A DNA stretch of 64,000 nt from Siphonodentalium dalli (GCA_032622095.1 CP136064.1:262985863-263049862), one strand, 5' to 3'; counted from the stretch's first letter, positions 1 through 12,590 are shown. Notes: generated by a model not told the origin, from the letters alone. Made by a program: numbers and translations.

Positions 1-205
1 TCGCGGATAGAACTAGTGAAATGGCTAATTTCATGGGTAAGCCGTGACAATAGCAAGTTTTGAGTATCTTTGCCCATTTCATTAGTAATGTCTGTGTGGT
101 GGGGTCTTGCGGTTGATCGGTCCGTTTCCCGGTTTAATTCAAGGTGATGCTGATAAGTTTGGCTTGGATGAAAATAATCGCTGCTCTGCGGAGGTGGTGA
201 CTCCA
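1..205. other. no recognisable feature
   Basis: Nothing in this stretch can be assigned. It is the left edge of the window and runs up to the first terminal-inverted-repeat element. No open frame with recognisable protein content is visible. Confidence 0.5.
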
Positions 206-2560
206 TTAAGCTAGCCACACATGCTTGCGTATGCGTATGGTGCGTTGCGTTATTTTTATCGCATGCGATTGTCGGACGGAAAATCAAATAGAAATGCACG
301 GGCACCCACACATGCATGCGGTTCCGATGCGAAACTATTCTGACACTCCGAATGCCTCCGATTTTTATCGGACCGAAAATACTCGTACTTTCCATCCGAT
401 ATAAATCGTCGCTCCGTTTGCGTTCGCAGCGGAATTCCCAATTATTTATGACGTCATCCTGGGTCGGAAAAAAAATCCAGGCACTTATGATGGGGTGGGT
501 GGGTGTGTGTCTGTCGGGTCCGAAAAGCAATTTGTTCCATGTGCCAATTTTTTCCCCCCATTTCTGCTATTGAGTCTTATTTTGATGTGTTTTGAACAGA
601 AACAGGTCATATATAGTTAATAGCAATGCTATACTATATATAGAGGTTATCAGAAGTTGGATCAGTTGCACAATGGCCAACAATAACCCAAACCCAACTT
701 GATAGAACAAGAAACTGCGATAATGGAAACATAAAATTTAATCAGGATTCCATCTACTGATACAAAAAAATAAGAATATAACTATGCAGAACTCAGCTGA
801 AAATAAGCAATAAAATGAAAGCACACTTGCGTCATATGTGCAGTGTTCACACTGGCCCAAAATTTTCTGGAGCCACCACCTCAGCTACTTGTGATTATTT
901 TTGAAGCCACTTTTCGTTTTCTTGAGCCACATTTTTTCATCCTATATTTTAACTTTGATTAAATGTTGGTACGAGAAGGCACTCTCACATTCCAGTCGAC
1001 ACGGTACACAATATAGTGTTTATGCAATGTCTGACATTATAGGATATGTGTCACTTCTTTGTTTCACTAATGTCTGGCGATGTGAAGGCAATACAATGTG
1101 TGTTTTTATCGAGTAGAAATATGAAACCCATTCACTGTACGTGATACAATTACAACCAGTCCATGTGGCATAAGCTGAGAATCAGCGAATGCTTTCATTC
1201 ATACTCTCGTGGCGGGATAGTGTTGCCTGATTGTTGAACTTAATCTGTCGGACGGCATTTAATTTAGGAGCCATACACCCAAATTCTTTGAACCACTTTA
1301 TTTAGCCACTAGCCCATTTTGTTGAGCCACTTTTGTTTTTCTTTCGCAATTTGCGAAATTTGCCCACGGCAGCGTGAACACTGCATATGTGACATGGAAA
1401 TAAAGATATAATAAATAATGGAATAAAATAGACTTTTGACAACGTAAAATATAAAATCTTAACATATAAATTGAAGGCCAGCCGGGCAAGCTTGAACAAT
1501 TTCAAATTGTTTTCCAAGTTAATGTGGATCAGCTTGTAATGTTAATCACAGTAACACAGATTTTATCGTCACTGATATCGTGAGCAAAAAAGAAGTGAGA
1601 TTGGGCTATCCATCCATATGTTATTCCCAATTATTACGAAGCCTATTACTTCAGGCAGTGGCTACCAGCCTTCCATTACACGCTATAACATGTTTCCTCA
1701 GTTCTGGTTTCTGAGATGCCCCATGCAAGAAGAGTCATGCGGGTATATCATGGTTATGCTTGGTATTAGCATTATTCTTCAAACTTGGATGAACTGGGAT
1801 GAACAGTTGTATTTCCACATGTTTTGATAAACAATTTGGTTCAAGCAATATATCACATAGCAAATATCAAAATATCAAATAATCTGAAATATGTTGTACA
1901 ATGTAGTCTGTATAATACTCAAATGTGATTATGTGACTAGATCATGTGACTATATATTATGAAAATAAATGTTAATAAAAACCTTGGCACTCTGCCTATC
2001 CCTAGAAATGTGATTATGCTGACACATTTCTTGATTAATGACAATTATATGATACATTCAAATAGTATCGTTATCTTCATTATGCACTGTTCTATTAAAA
2101 TTTCGCGCAATAAACTATGATAATGCAGAATTATCAGGGATAATCAGCTATTTGGTTGGTCAATTGATCATTTTCTCAAAGTTAGGAAAATTGCCTGGAA
2201 AAAAATGCCGGAAACGGAAGAAATTGGGTGGGTGGGTCCCCCGAGGCCGGAAAAAATTAAAATGATCATACGTGCCTGGAATGTTTTTCCGACCCCCCCC
2301 CCCCCCCTGAGAAGATGTGCAATTCCTCCGTAGATGGTGAGTATATTGTGCTATCAATTCATTGTTGACATTTTATTCATATATAACAATTCCTCCTCCT
2401 GTAAATCCATGGTGAAGTGACTCCTATCGGACAACGTTCGCATGACCCCAGCGGAACGATAACGCAAACATGTGTGGGTACTTTCGCACGACGAACGGAT
2501 CCGACGAACGGATCCGATTATTTTCGCTAACGCATACGCAAGCATGCGTGGCTAGCTTAA
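206..2560. mobile_element. TIR DNA transposon, GCTAGCC-ended family, copy 1
   Basis: The left end reads TTAAGCTAGCCACACATG and the right end is its inverted complement, GCATGCGTGGCTAGCTTAA. The inverted match continues inward through CTTGCGTATGCG. The left 260 bp are nearly the same as the left end of a second copy at 3262, and the right 170 bp match the right end of that copy (4395-4570), so the family is defined by two copies. The interior has no recognisable transposase; it holds a nested hAT MITE (841-1383), a poly-C run and AT-rich filler. The TTAA at both ends could be a target duplication or part of the TIR, because copy 2 has TAAA/TTTA there. Superfamily not assigned. Confidence 0.75.
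841..1383. mobile_element. non-autonomous hAT element (MITE) with perfect 8-bp TSD
   Basis: A 543-bp element starts CAGTGTTCACACTGGCC and ends with the imperfect inverted form GGCAGCGTGAACACTG. It is flanked on both sides by the 8-bp direct repeat CATATGTG (833-840 and 1384-1391). CAGTG/CACTG ends with an 8-bp duplication are diagnostic of the hAT superfamily. The interior is non-coding and carries repeated AGCCACTTTT-type motifs near both ends (about 904, 1267 and 1324), as hAT subterminal transposase sites often do. It is nested inside the older GCTAGCC element. Confidence 0.88.
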
Positions 2561-2639
2561 CTGGTGCCCGATATTTGTCGTACGATATATATCGCATCGT
2601 GTGCGGCGCGCTTAAAGCGTACTTTGAAGAAATGTTGTT

Positions 2640-2785
2640 GTTGTTGTTGTAACTTGATGATATAGGGAGTCAGGGACCGGCTGATCGGATTGAGTACCTT
2701 TAACCATTTTTGCATTGGTTACCGCTCAGAGCAAGACGCTACAAAGTAACTCATGGGGATATCCGAAGAATCCTCTGTTCCCCTC
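2640..2785. other. non-coding spacer with (TTG)n tract
   Basis: This short spacer between the first TIR element and the minisatellite begins with a (TTG)n microsatellite at about 2634-2650. Nothing else is recognisable. Confidence 0.4.
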
Positions 2786-3200
2786 AAGCACAGTCATCAT
2801 GTACCCTCAATCACATTCATCATGTAACCTCAGTCACAGTCACCATGTACCCTCAATCACAGTCATCGTGTACCCCCAATCACAGTCACCATGCATGTAC
2901 CCTCAATCACATTCATCATGTAACATCAGTCACAGTCACCATGTACCCTCAATCACAGTCATCATGTACCCCCAATCACAGTCATCATGTACCCCCAATC
3001 ACAGTCATCGTGTACCCTCAATCATGGTCATCGTGTACCCTCAATCACGGTCATCGTGTACCCCCAATCACAGTCATCGTGTACCCTCAATCAAGGTCAT
3101 CGTGTACCCTCAATCACAGTCATCATGTACCCCCAATCACAGTCATCTTGTATCCCCAATCACGGTCATCGTGTACCCTCAATCACAGTCACCATGTTTA
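2786..3200 (+). repeat. 23-bp minisatellite
   Basis: About 17-18 tandem copies of a 23-bp unit of the form AATCACAGTCATCRTGTACC plus CYC. Copies vary mainly at G/A in the CATCRTG segment and at CCC versus CTC. The unit lacks stop codons in the plus frames and 23 is not a multiple of 3. The array therefore yields three overlapping artificial reading frames of 164-191 codons, which are not genes. Confidence 0.93.
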
Positions 3201-3261
3201 TATTGTTGATAATTCACAAATATACTGTTTTGTCACATGACATTGCGTCAGAGGACTATAG

Positions 3262-4570
3262 TAAAGCTAGCCATACATGCTTGCGTATGCGTATGGTGCG
3301 TTGCGTTATGTTTATCGCATGCGATTGTCGGACGGAAAATCAAATAGAAATGTACGAGCACCCACACATGCATGCGGTTCCGATGCGAAACTATTCTGAC
3401 GCTCCGAATGCCTCCGATTTTTATCGGACCGAAAATACTCGTGTTTTCCATCCGATAGAAATCGGCGCTCCGTTTGCGTTCGCATCGGAATTCGCAATTA
3501 TTTATGACGTCATCCTGGAAAAGCCGCGATTTTTCAAAATAATAAAACATGCCGCATATTAGATCTACTCCCATAACACCTCAAGAAGTGGAAGATTTGT
3601 GCCTTCTAGTTAAACCCCGGGTCTATCTGTATGTGGGCCAGCACGTGGACTATCACGACAGCCAGAAATCATTTAATGCGTGGCAGGATATTTCCGAGAA
3701 GATCAGGGGGGGGGTCGTAAAAACATTATAGGATACAAGGACCGGGTGGGTGAGTGTCCCTGATCCCGGAATGCATATTTTTTTCTGATGTCATGCAATT
3801 TTTTTCCAAATTCATTTCTAATGCAAACTAGGGCTTCAAAATGAATTGAAACAATCAGATTCACATAGTAGTGCATGCTATATATAGCCTTATACAAGTG
3901 AGGAGGGCTCTATATTTTCATTTTTAGTCCACAATTTCTCCCTTTAAGTTTTAACAGTTGAAACCATAAATATTTGGGTTTTTAAAGGTTTTGTCACTGG
4001 TTTTGTTGGCATATTTTTCAGCCATGTGCTTTGTTTGTTTATTTTGTGTGGGTCTACTTGATCAGCGTTCTCTCAGTTCCGGTGCAGACACAATGAGAGA
4101 CCCCTTACCATGCCAACAACACATTATTTAGTAGAATTTACAAGATTTTCATCAATTTTGGGGGTGGGTGTCCCAGACCTGGGTGGAAAAAACTTACGCT
4201 CCCGGGTGGGTGTCCCAGACCTGGGTGGAAAAACTTACGCTCCCGGGGTGGTGGGTCCCCAAAACTGAAAAACACAAAATTTCCACCTTGTATCTGTTAT
4301 CCCCCCCCCCAGAAGATGGGCAATTCCTCCGTAGATGGTGAGTATATTGTGCTATCAATTCATTTTTGACATTTTATTCATATATAACAATTCCTCCTCC
4401 TGTAAATCCACGGTGAAGTGACTGAAACGATCACTATCGGACAACGTTCGCATGACCCCAACGGAACGATAACGCAAACATGTGGGGGTACATTCGCACG
4501 ACGAACTGATCCGACGAACGGATCCGATTATTTTCGCTAACGCATACGCAAGCATGTGTGGCTAGCTTTA
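3262..4570. mobile_element. TIR DNA transposon, GCTAGCC-ended family, copy 2
   Basis: The ends are TAAAGCTAGCCATACATG on the left and CATGTGTGGCTAGCTTTA on the right. The terminal 170-260 bp match copy 1 (206-2560) at high identity. The interior differs completely: it holds a MADF-domain reading frame (3549-3707), a 43-45-bp duplicated segment at about 4160-4250 (GTCCCAGACCTGGGTGG core) and poly-G/poly-C runs. Identical ends with different interiors suggest deletion derivatives of one larger parent. The two copies lie in the same orientation, separated by the 23-bp minisatellite. Confidence 0.75.
3549..3707 (+). pseudogene. MADF-domain protein fragment inside the TIR element
   Basis: An ATG at 3549 opens a frame whose first about 53 residues look like the N-terminal half of a MADF (Myb/SANT-like in Adf-1) DNA-binding domain. 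It shows a leading acidic helix with E-V-E-D-L, then L-V-K and L-Y, then H-x-D-Y-x-D and the family's N-A-W-x-x-I helix. Similarity breaks off at a poly-G run at about 3706, which resembles decay or a lost exon junction. MADF proteins commonly accompany transposases as accessory DNA-binding proteins (for example in PIF/Harbinger elements), so this may be the remnant of the element's second gene. A captured host exon is the alternative. The complete domain would need about 80-85 residues, so it is non-functional as it stands. Confidence 0.6.
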
Positions 4571-5366
4571 TGTGATTGAGGGTTAACGGCGTCTGTGCGG
4601 GGATCTATGATAAGGGTGCGAGATGTGTTTTATTTTTTTCCAAGTGCCGTGGCGGTGTATTATGCGATTCAGGTGTATTTGACACGATTCAGGTGATTTA
4701 TTAGGATGTTTTATGGGAATTGCCGCGACTATAGAGTTGACAATAAGTTTTGGATAATCAGTAAAATGAGCCGGAAATGTATGCCACTCGTTCCAGGAAT
4801 CTAGTGTATGTCCTGAGTAATTATTTGTAATCATACAACGCACGTATAAGCAGATTGTATCGTGCGTTATATCAATGCGTATCTACGGTAAAGCGTATCT
4901 ACAGTAAGTTTTAAAATTAAGAACTGAATGTTGTTTGTGAGAGGTGGGTGGTATGGGCTGATCGTTCGAAGCATGTATTGTAGTATGGGTAGGATGGGTA
5001 GGTAGTGTAGGTGTAGTAGAATCAGGTGATGTGTCCATAACCCACGTAAAAAAAAGGAGTAAAAAAATGCTAAAAATAGGGGGTGTGCAATTTGACAGCA
5101 AATGGGAAAGAAAAGATGGTCACTCACCAATTTCCGAGAAGAATAATGTGCACGCGTCTGTGATGATGAATGGGTAGGCGATATACAGAATGTTCTTGTA
5201 GTGTTTATTGGAAACAGAAGGTGTCCAAATAGGATGTTAGTGTTTATGTGGATCTGGATCTGGTCTGCAAGAGGCATGAGTAATGTTTCTAGCTGGATAC
5301 ACGATGTGAGCTGGTTGTATGAGAACAATGTGTCCAAAAGGTTGATTCGTCTATATCAGATGAGTA
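4571..5366. other. no gene; AT/GT-biased unique sequence
   Basis: No domain is recognisable. A 156-codon minus-strand frame (4867-5337) exists, but its translation is a low-complexity Leu/His/Thr/Pro mix without conserved motifs, so I do not call it a gene. Confidence 0.4.
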
Positions 5367-5458
5367 TGGTATGCGGTCCTGTGTGTCCGAAGGGTTGGTA
5401 TGCGGTCCTGTGTGTCCGAAGGGTTGGTATGCGATCCTGTGTGCCCAAAGGGTTGAGT
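5367..5458 (+). repeat. 29-bp tandem repeat, about 3 copies
   Basis: Three head-to-tail copies of a 29-bp unit containing GTATGCGGTCCTGTGTGTCC followed by GAAGGGTTG. The third copy has a few substitutions. A looser two-copy repeat around GGCTGTMTCYCCGTGG follows at about 5490-5540. Confidence 0.85.
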
Positions 5459-6764
5459 TATGGTTGTCCGATGCAGTGGTCTAGTGTGTGAGGCTGTCTC
5501 TCCGTGGCTGGTGTGTAAGGCTGTATCCCCGTGGTTGAGTAGCGGTTTGAGATTGTTTCTGCTTTGTAGTGATCGTTTAGTGGCCGAGACTTCAAGTTGT
5601 GTGGTGAGACGTAGAACTGTTCACGGTACCATTAATACTATGTGAGGTAATGAACACATATATATATATAGGTACAAGTCTTTATTACGTCGTGAATAAT
5701 ATACAAGCAGTGTATACAAATATGATGATCAAGAGTCGCAGCGAAGTGAGGTCCCCGAATGGGTGGTGCCTGGTGTGGGTGATGCCTGGAGAGGTATACT
5801 AACCTCGAGATGAGTGAGTCTAGTAAAAGCATGAAGTGATGGGATGTGGTTGTTTCTTATATACTATTTGGGATGCATATTAGATGAGGCGTTTGGCAAT
5901 ACACATCGGGATTGGTTCCTCCGTTATGGTCATTTCCCTTGACCATATTTGGGAGCCATCTTCATTGTGTGTATGTCTTTGCTGGGAGTAAGACGTGTGA
6001 GGTTTCGTTAAGAACCGAACACGAATATCTGAGTTTGGGGTTCTATATATTGGGACATTCGTATAGTTTGAATCAAGTTGTGAGATTATAATGGGTCGTT
6101 ATCTCACAAATTGTAGGTAAATGATTGGTTTAAAACGGGAGTCGTATCATTACACATCATCATGGTGACGATTATGTCATTGTGTTGTTTTGCAGCTCAT
6201 TTGTACACCACCTGTATGCTAATTAAATGGTAACTTATTTTTTAGTTTTAAAATAAAATCAGAGGGGGCTAACGACCAGAAATATAGTTGGCATGCTACA
6301 TTTGAAGGTCCTCTTTGAAATATAACACAAACTATCATATTTGGTGATCGTTGTGATACTTGTTTCCCAGAAACGCCAAACATTGAAATAAGCATTAATG
6401 ATAATAATTGATTACAGACCTCCCACTAACTAATGTGCGAAGTCATTCTTAGTTTAGACACATTCTGACTTCACACTCCAGAACTGGTTAGTAACTGCAC
6501 GCCAACAATGGTTTTATAAATGTAAAATAAATGTGCGGCAAGCTATGTGAATGATGTCTTCGCGTCATTATAAATGTAAATAACCGGAGTACATTTTTAA
6601 CATCTGCGTTATACATGTAGCTCGATAAAAATAGCAAGTCGATGTTCAGTTTAGAATTACAATTTGCCTGCATATATAAAATGGAAAATATATTTATTTG
6701 TTATAAAACCTCACTTTCAAGTTTGTATTGTTGACCCCAGTCCCTAATATTGTCAGAGGACTAT
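5459..6764. other. no gene recognised
   Basis: No coding potential is convincing. A short (TA)n tract lies at about 5658-5670. It is followed by a segment whose minus-strand sense would end in an AATAAA-like signal at about 5680, which could be the 3' tail of an unidentified antisense retroelement. The remainder is AT-rich and unassigned. Confidence 0.35.
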
Positions 6765-7260
6765 TGTAATCAGCAGCGTTTATTCGTCCGCACATCCGTC
6801 CGTGTGTCCGTCCGATTTCTTGTCAGACTGTTAACTCCATCTCAAATTATCCGACCGAAGCGACACTTCAAATGAGGAATAACCGTCACATTATTGAGGT
6901 CAATGTCAATTATGATTTCACTCCGATGATTTTTTTCCCTCAGATGTATGCCCATTTATTTTACTTAGACATTGCTATTTTTTCATGCTGACAGGATAAT
7001 AACTCCGACGAGTAATATCCGATCGGAACGAGACTTTGTACGACTACTAAATATTACATTATTGCGACTGATGTCTATTTCAAATATTGTTCCAGTCAGG
7101 TGAATATTTCATTATTTCTGATCGTTTTTCGACCTATATATTGCCATTTTCGTCTGGTCCGGATAATTCCAGTTAATAGCAACTATCCCAAGGATACTTT
7201 ACATGCATGAAGAATATCCATCACATTGTTCAAGTCAGGTTTGAATATGGTTCAGGTCTG
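6765..7260 (+). repeat. diverged tandem repeat related to Helitron-type 5' sequences
   Basis: Three strongly diverged units can be aligned by eye. Each has a GTCCGTCCG-like or CGTCTGGTCCG-like start, an AACTCC core, a GAAGCGACACTT or GAACGAGACTTTG core, and a segment like CACATTATTGAGGTCAATGTC. The wording resembles the 'rinse of Y-GTCYG then ACTCC, GACGAAACTT' layout of the Helitron units at 38-44 kb. It is too decayed to define ends. Confidence 0.4.
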
Positions 7261-7588
7261 GTGAGTTTTGTCGGAGCTATCGATCTTTTTCTACATAAAC
7301 ATATTATGATTGTTCGCATAATTATTTCTAAAAAACCCAGGAAAATAAAGCCAATTTTCTTATTCGGGGGAAGTGTGGCCTTGTGGCCTTTTATGTTTAC
7401 ATAATTGTGTTGTGTATGGCTAATATCTCCGCAAACGTGGGATTAAATGCGTAACGTAGTGACAGTCGATTTGGCATACTCAAATAACATACCTAGGGGC
7501 TGCGCGTTGCATTTTAAACACCCTATGGTTGAGTTTTGCTATTCTTCATGTGAACAATGGCTCATTTTATTTTCCAGATTACGAAGAA

Positions 7589-7960
7589 CTACCAGTGTGC
7601 ATATTGTGATAAACTAACATTGGATAACATCATCAGCCATCTCACCACCACGCACTGCTGTGAAGAACTCCGATACCATACAAGATGTTTCCCTTTCCTG
7701 TGCAGAACCAAACCCGGCTTTGATTTGTAAATCTTCCAACAAACGTCACAAACGTGGTCTGCTTCTGGTGTGGTTGTTACTGTAGCACTTGGCAGGGTTC
7801 CATAGCGTCTTGATTTGTGAATGTTGTATTTATATTTCGTTTTAAAACCGCAAATCTCACACGTAGTCTCGTTATCCACCTGGACAGACTCCACTACGGG
7901 TGCTATCTCCAATGAAGACATTTCGGACAGAATTAATACCGCATTCGCAAGATGTCCCAT
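7589..7960 (-). pseudogene. C2H2 zinc-finger protein remnant
   Basis: The minus-strand frame of 123 codons contains one textbook C2H2 finger, with spacing C-x2-C-x12-H-x4-H and K-S-K-P-G-L-x-L-H before the second histidine. A second finger-like C-x2-C segment about 45 residues upstream has lost its second histidine. Fingers with this C-D-V-C...GL..H pattern occur both in host factors and in LINE or transposase proteins. Nothing flanking it identifies the parent, and no splice structure is clear. I read it as a gene or transposon remnant. Confidence 0.5.
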
Positions 7961-10900
7961 TTATATATCCACACAATACATGTGATCGATGCTTTGCACG
8001 GACATCACGGTGTGGACACGTGGTGTGTTAACTGCATGATTACTGAGCTGGATTGCAAATAGGAAGGCCAAAACACTTGAACCCCATGCATTGCACGGAT
8101 GATAATTTATTGGAAAAAAACAATATTGTTTATTATTTGAACAAACGGGAACCAAGATGATGAATTGATGTATATATTAGTTGAACAGCTTCTATAATAT
8201 AAAGGCAAACAATACACTTAAAATTGAAATGTTAGTTGAGAGCAGCGAAATATTTGACCCGTGCAGACGGGCAATTACCACCGTCCCTATTTAAATATAC
8301 GGGTTCCGGGGGAAATGGGGCATCGTGGAAGGTCTTCATAAGTTGCAAACTATTTTGCCCCGACTCCTTTTGTATATTATAGATATACAACTAATTTCAA
8401 GTCGAACTGGAGCAATTGATCTCCTTGCAAAACCACACATGACTTCGTTCAAGCATGTTTCGTTGTAGCGAGCGCATAGTAACTGCAGGTATCGGACTAC
8501 AAGTTAGTTTACCATTGATGTAGTCCGTCAATCGTATTTATCTCATTTGTTCACCTTTATCGCAAGAAAAAAAGAAAACAGTATATGTCGATTTCTGGGC
8601 TACAGATTTTGTTTCTTTCTGGCTTGCGATAGCGCCAATTCGCACGACAGTAAATATATTGTAATTTGTAATTCGCCGTACACTAGCACCTGACGTTTAA
8701 GTCTGATTGTGTGCCGATGCGCTGACAATTTCCATACAAACTCTCACCCGTTCTTCGTTGGTACAATCTCTTCAGGTACACATTGGTAACTCAAGAAAAT
8801 TGAGAGCCTAATACACGATATATATTAGAGATTTCAACTCTGATGATGACTACCAATTTGTTTATGTCCGCTCAGTGCATATTTTTAATGTAATTTAATG
8901 ACAAGTTAGTGTTTTTTAAAGGGACAGTGTGTATATGTGCAAAAATTAATAAAAGTCTAAAAACATCACCATCAAAAAGAACATGGAGAAATGGATAAAC
9001 TTTGTTATTATATCATCATTGATAGCTCTCCAATAAAACAAGATCATGTGTTGAAACCAGTGTTGAAACAATTGTTGAAGAGAGCGTATTAAATAAGAGG
9101 CGTTTTAGCTCTCATGATTGATATTTTCCCGTGCAGGAACACGCTATCATTGAACAGTACTCCGTGTGCGTTGGACTGTTCAACTCGTCATCGACAATCA
9201 AACAAGATCATTGTATAGCGAACGCATTATAAATGAATTTGATAGATATATAACGGTGGTATACTGTCAAGAGGAAAAAAATTGGTAAAATTCCTGCATG
9301 ATATCCGGTGTCGTATATACACAGTGGGTATGGTCGATTTCTTAAAAATGTTCGACGATGTTAGTAGAATGCTGCATTCTCCAGGTTGGCATAACGTCTG
9401 AAGACCAACTTATCAGTTTCACGAACTCGAACAAGTCCATAATATATCTTTAACGATACATGCGAAGTGCATTTCATCAAATAATGATATTCGTTACCAA
9501 CAGCATCGGTGCTGCATATTGTTCAATCTCCCTTATAATATCCTACTATTATCTCTCTCTCCCTTATAATATATCGATATACTCCGAAGAACCAGTCTCG
9601 ATTGGTAGTCGATGATTTCGGCATCAAAATCTTGATAATATAACCACACCTTTCTTTGTTAACGTCTTTAGATAACTCTCAATACCGAACTAAGTTTGTA
9701 AATTATATAAGTGGAGCATTTTCCCATATACAGTAGCTTTGCTTTCGAATCATACTTGAATTTGTCTATTAATGAACCTATAACTACTTCATTTATCGTT
9801 AGGGGGTCATACATCGTTATGCCTTGTTGATCCAATTGTATGATAGTCAAGTTTTGTTTAGTACACTTTCGATGTAATTAAACCAAGGATGTATCCAATT
9901 CTTATTATCTTTATTTAAAATGTAGCTATTCAAAAACCGTAGTACATTTGTAATGCCTTCCATTTACCATGTTTCCTAGTAGGAAATCATTCTGATATAA
10001 ATATCAATTCGAAGCGGTGTAATTCATGTTTTACCATAGACCATTCGATATGGGGTGCTCGATTTCAAGTTCACAATGTATTTTGAAAAACGTCAATTGT
10101 AGTTTTTTTTCCATTTAATTTATCTCGTAGCATCCCCACAATTCGCATACATAAAAGAGAATTTGCCTTCACAGTTTTCAAGGAGATATCAATATGCAAT
10201 TCAATTTATATATCCAATTTCTTACACTTGCAAATTAGTGAATACATCGCGCGTCTTTTGTAAATTTGTTGTTTTCTAGAATTAGTCAAATTAGTCAAAT
10301 TAACTCCCAGATAATTATACTCCCTAACCGTTTCAAATTCTTGGGCAATAATCATTCATTTTGTACGAAGATTTTGCCCATTTCCAAGTATCAAATACAT
10401 TTATTTTATGTTCTATATGTATGCTTCAAAATTTGAAAGAGCTAATTGCATATGTCTCATTATATCAGCAAATTTAACTCATTTGATGCAGCCTCGGTCA
10501 TTTGCAGTATGCTGTGGTGTCTATGTTTCCATTCGTCTGTCGGATTTGTCCATTAGTGAACAAAACCAACAAAATTTGCGTGTTTTTTTCTCAAATAAAT
10601 GGGAGTCACGTTATCAACGTAAGACTGTCATATATTTTGCGTGGGACTTGCTGGTCAAAGTTCCAAGACGAATTGTAAACGTATGTTCGATATTGTTTTG
10701 ACACAGTTTTGTCCAAAAGTAGGAAAATATTCCTCTAATAACACACATTTCACACCAAACTCTGGTTGACCAATCATTTGCATGTATCCATAGTCCATGC
10801 TATAATTATGATATGTTAAAACATTGCATGACATCCATTTTTAGATTCACTCGGATTTTCATAGCTCATGAGAATGGTGGTTATTGCAAGTATTTTTCAT

Positions 10901-11520
10901 TTCTTTTTCCGGGAAATCTGAGTTATTTGGTGCCAAATCGGACCGTGGATGAAGAAGGTTTCCGACATAGGAAAAATTTCATATAAATACAGGATTGGTT
11001 CAATTGAAAAAATTGATAACTACCCATTGGTTACATGTTTATTATACCACAACAACAAAACAACGAAATATTGTAGAAAACACAGTTGGTCACATCTTGC
11101 AATCGTATTAAAGTGCATGATAACCAATTAGAAATCACCAGCTATCACAAGTCTGTACCTATTTTGATTCATGCGCATTAATTCTGTCGCATGTTGGTTA
11201 AAACGGCGTGCGGGCGTGTATGAGAGGGGATGCATTGAATGGTTTAATCAAATGTGATGACCCAATCCCCTTATAACGTTTGTTTTTTAATAAAATATGT
11301 TTAAACCATTTAAATGCAGCTGTGTTGTCCTATAATGTCAAATGAGAGTTATAATCTGTTTATACTAAATACTCATTGACGAGTAGTGCCCATAGGAAAT
11401 GTTCACATAATAAGTTCTATATATGTCGTTGTTGAACTTATTATATTGAACATGTCCAACCAACCAATACGCACCCTTCAATATTTGTATTATTTTCGAA
11501 TATCTGTTGTCTGCTTTTAT
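7961..11520. other. about 3.5 kb with no gene recognised
   Basis: AT-rich sequence with only short chance frames on both strands. I looked for CTLD A-exon hallmarks (S-C-Y-Y, G-G-H-L) that should precede the CTLD1 B exon at 11634 and found none, so that exon is either farther upstream or lost. No tandem repeat or clear TIR was found. Confidence 0.35.
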
Positions 11521-11625
11521 TAAATGGACACCCTTCCAAATGAATAATATACTATTCCTATATGTATTTTTATAACTGAATGGGATAATACATTCAGTAT
11601 AGAAAGTTATAAAGTATACTTTAAC
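11521..11625 (+). repeat. dispersed block shared with sequences upstream of CTLD3-A and CTLD4-A
   Basis: Shared words in order: CACCCYTCCAAATGAATAATA, then ATTCC, then ATAACTGAATRGGA, AATMCATT, and finally AGTATA..AAAG. The same block lies at about 44866-44947 and 61428-61527, just upstream of the two duplicated CTLD A exons. Here it lies immediately upstream of a CTLD B exon. It could be a short MITE-like repeat or a relic of module duplication. The 44.9-kb and 61.5-kb copies contain a TATA-box-like TATAAAGGG; this one reads ATAGAAAG. Confidence 0.6.
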
Positions 11626-11633
11626 CTCCACAG

Positions 11634-11849
11634 TATCCACATCGTGGTTGGGAACGCAGTTTGATCCTCTGCGTAGCATATGGTATTGGGACGATGGCGA
11701 AACAGACACACCCCTCACAGAGACTGAATGGCTACACCCACCTGGGATTGCTACCAGTTGTGGAAAAGTAGACTTAGTAGTCGTGACTATACCATGGACT
11801 CCTGACGTCATTTGTGAATCACTGAACTTTTTCACATGTGAAGCAATTG
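11634..11849 (+). CDS. CTLD1, C-terminal (B) exon of a multi-CTLD lectin-like gene
   Basis: This internal exon encodes the second half of a C-type lectin-like domain. After the acceptor (CTCCACAG at 11626-11633) the frame gives W-L-G, then W-Y-W-D-D-G, a P-P loop, S-C-G, and C-E...F-F-T-C-E-A before the donor TTG|GTACGT. These match the CTLD WIGL strand, the conserved W-x-W-x-D-G strand and the last two structural cysteines. Neither the EPN/QPD motif nor the WND motif of Ca2+-dependent sugar binding is present, so classical mannose or galactose binding is unlikely. The exon enters and leaves in phase 1. Its A exon was not found within the window, and the next coding piece in phase is the Thr-rich linker at 24375. 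Confidence 0.8.
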
Positions 11850-12590
11850 GTACGTGTTATTTATACTTTGTCATCACTTTCTCAGTATACAATTTTCAAA
11901 ACCGCCAATCTCGACAATGACAGTGATAAATGATAATCAATTAACATGTTTCGAATAACAAAAAACTAGGTACAACTGGTGTTTAAAACGAGAAATCCCT
12001 CAAAAATCGACAAAACATCTGCGTAGAAAGCGACGTTTTCATTCGGTGACCACGCACCCTATAAACCATCCAATTGGCTGATGTTATACAAACATAATTC
12101 ACACGCAAATGACGTTTATAAGGCTTTTAAAATTTTCAAAAACGCCAAGCTTGTCTTTTAGTGACCTCCCTCAAAAATCGCCAAGCTTGCCATTTAGCCA
12201 CTCGCACAAATGTAAAAGGATATCCAGTTTGAACATGGCTGCATTGGCGTGAGAACAATACAATGAATTTTAATTCACCATGCCAATGAAACCATTGAGA
12301 CTGGCAACGTGCAGGCTTGCCAGAAGCTTACATCGGTAACAATACTAGATTATTGTGTTAATTATAATAGAGAGATTCCGTTTCTCTAACCATTGTGGCG
12401 TTATTTTTTGTATAACGTCGTCATTTTCACGGCTGTTGGCATATCTGAACGAATGGAGCCACTATGTTTAAAAACATTCAAAAATATATATATATATATT
12501 GTAAATAAATAATGATACTTTTGGTTGATATAAACCGACTGTAATCAAAATGGCAGCAATGACTAACTTTTTTAAATATATATAAGAAAT
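11850..12590. other. intron sequence, no gene
   Basis: Start of a 12.5-kb intron. The stretch includes repeated CAAAAAYCGCCAAGCTTG-like words at about 12001 and 12172, and a (TA)n tract at about 12484. No element ends could be fixed. Confidence 0.4.

Noticed and set aside
2710-3562. Three overlapping plus-strand frames of 164-191 codons
   Set aside because: They are readings of the 23-bp minisatellite, which lacks stops and shifts frame every unit.
4867-5337. 156-codon minus-strand frame
   Set aside because: Low-complexity composition, no domain motifs, no splice or promoter support.
11365-11835. 156-codon minus-strand frame over CTLD1-B
   Set aside because: Antisense shadow of the CTLD exon and its flanking repeat.
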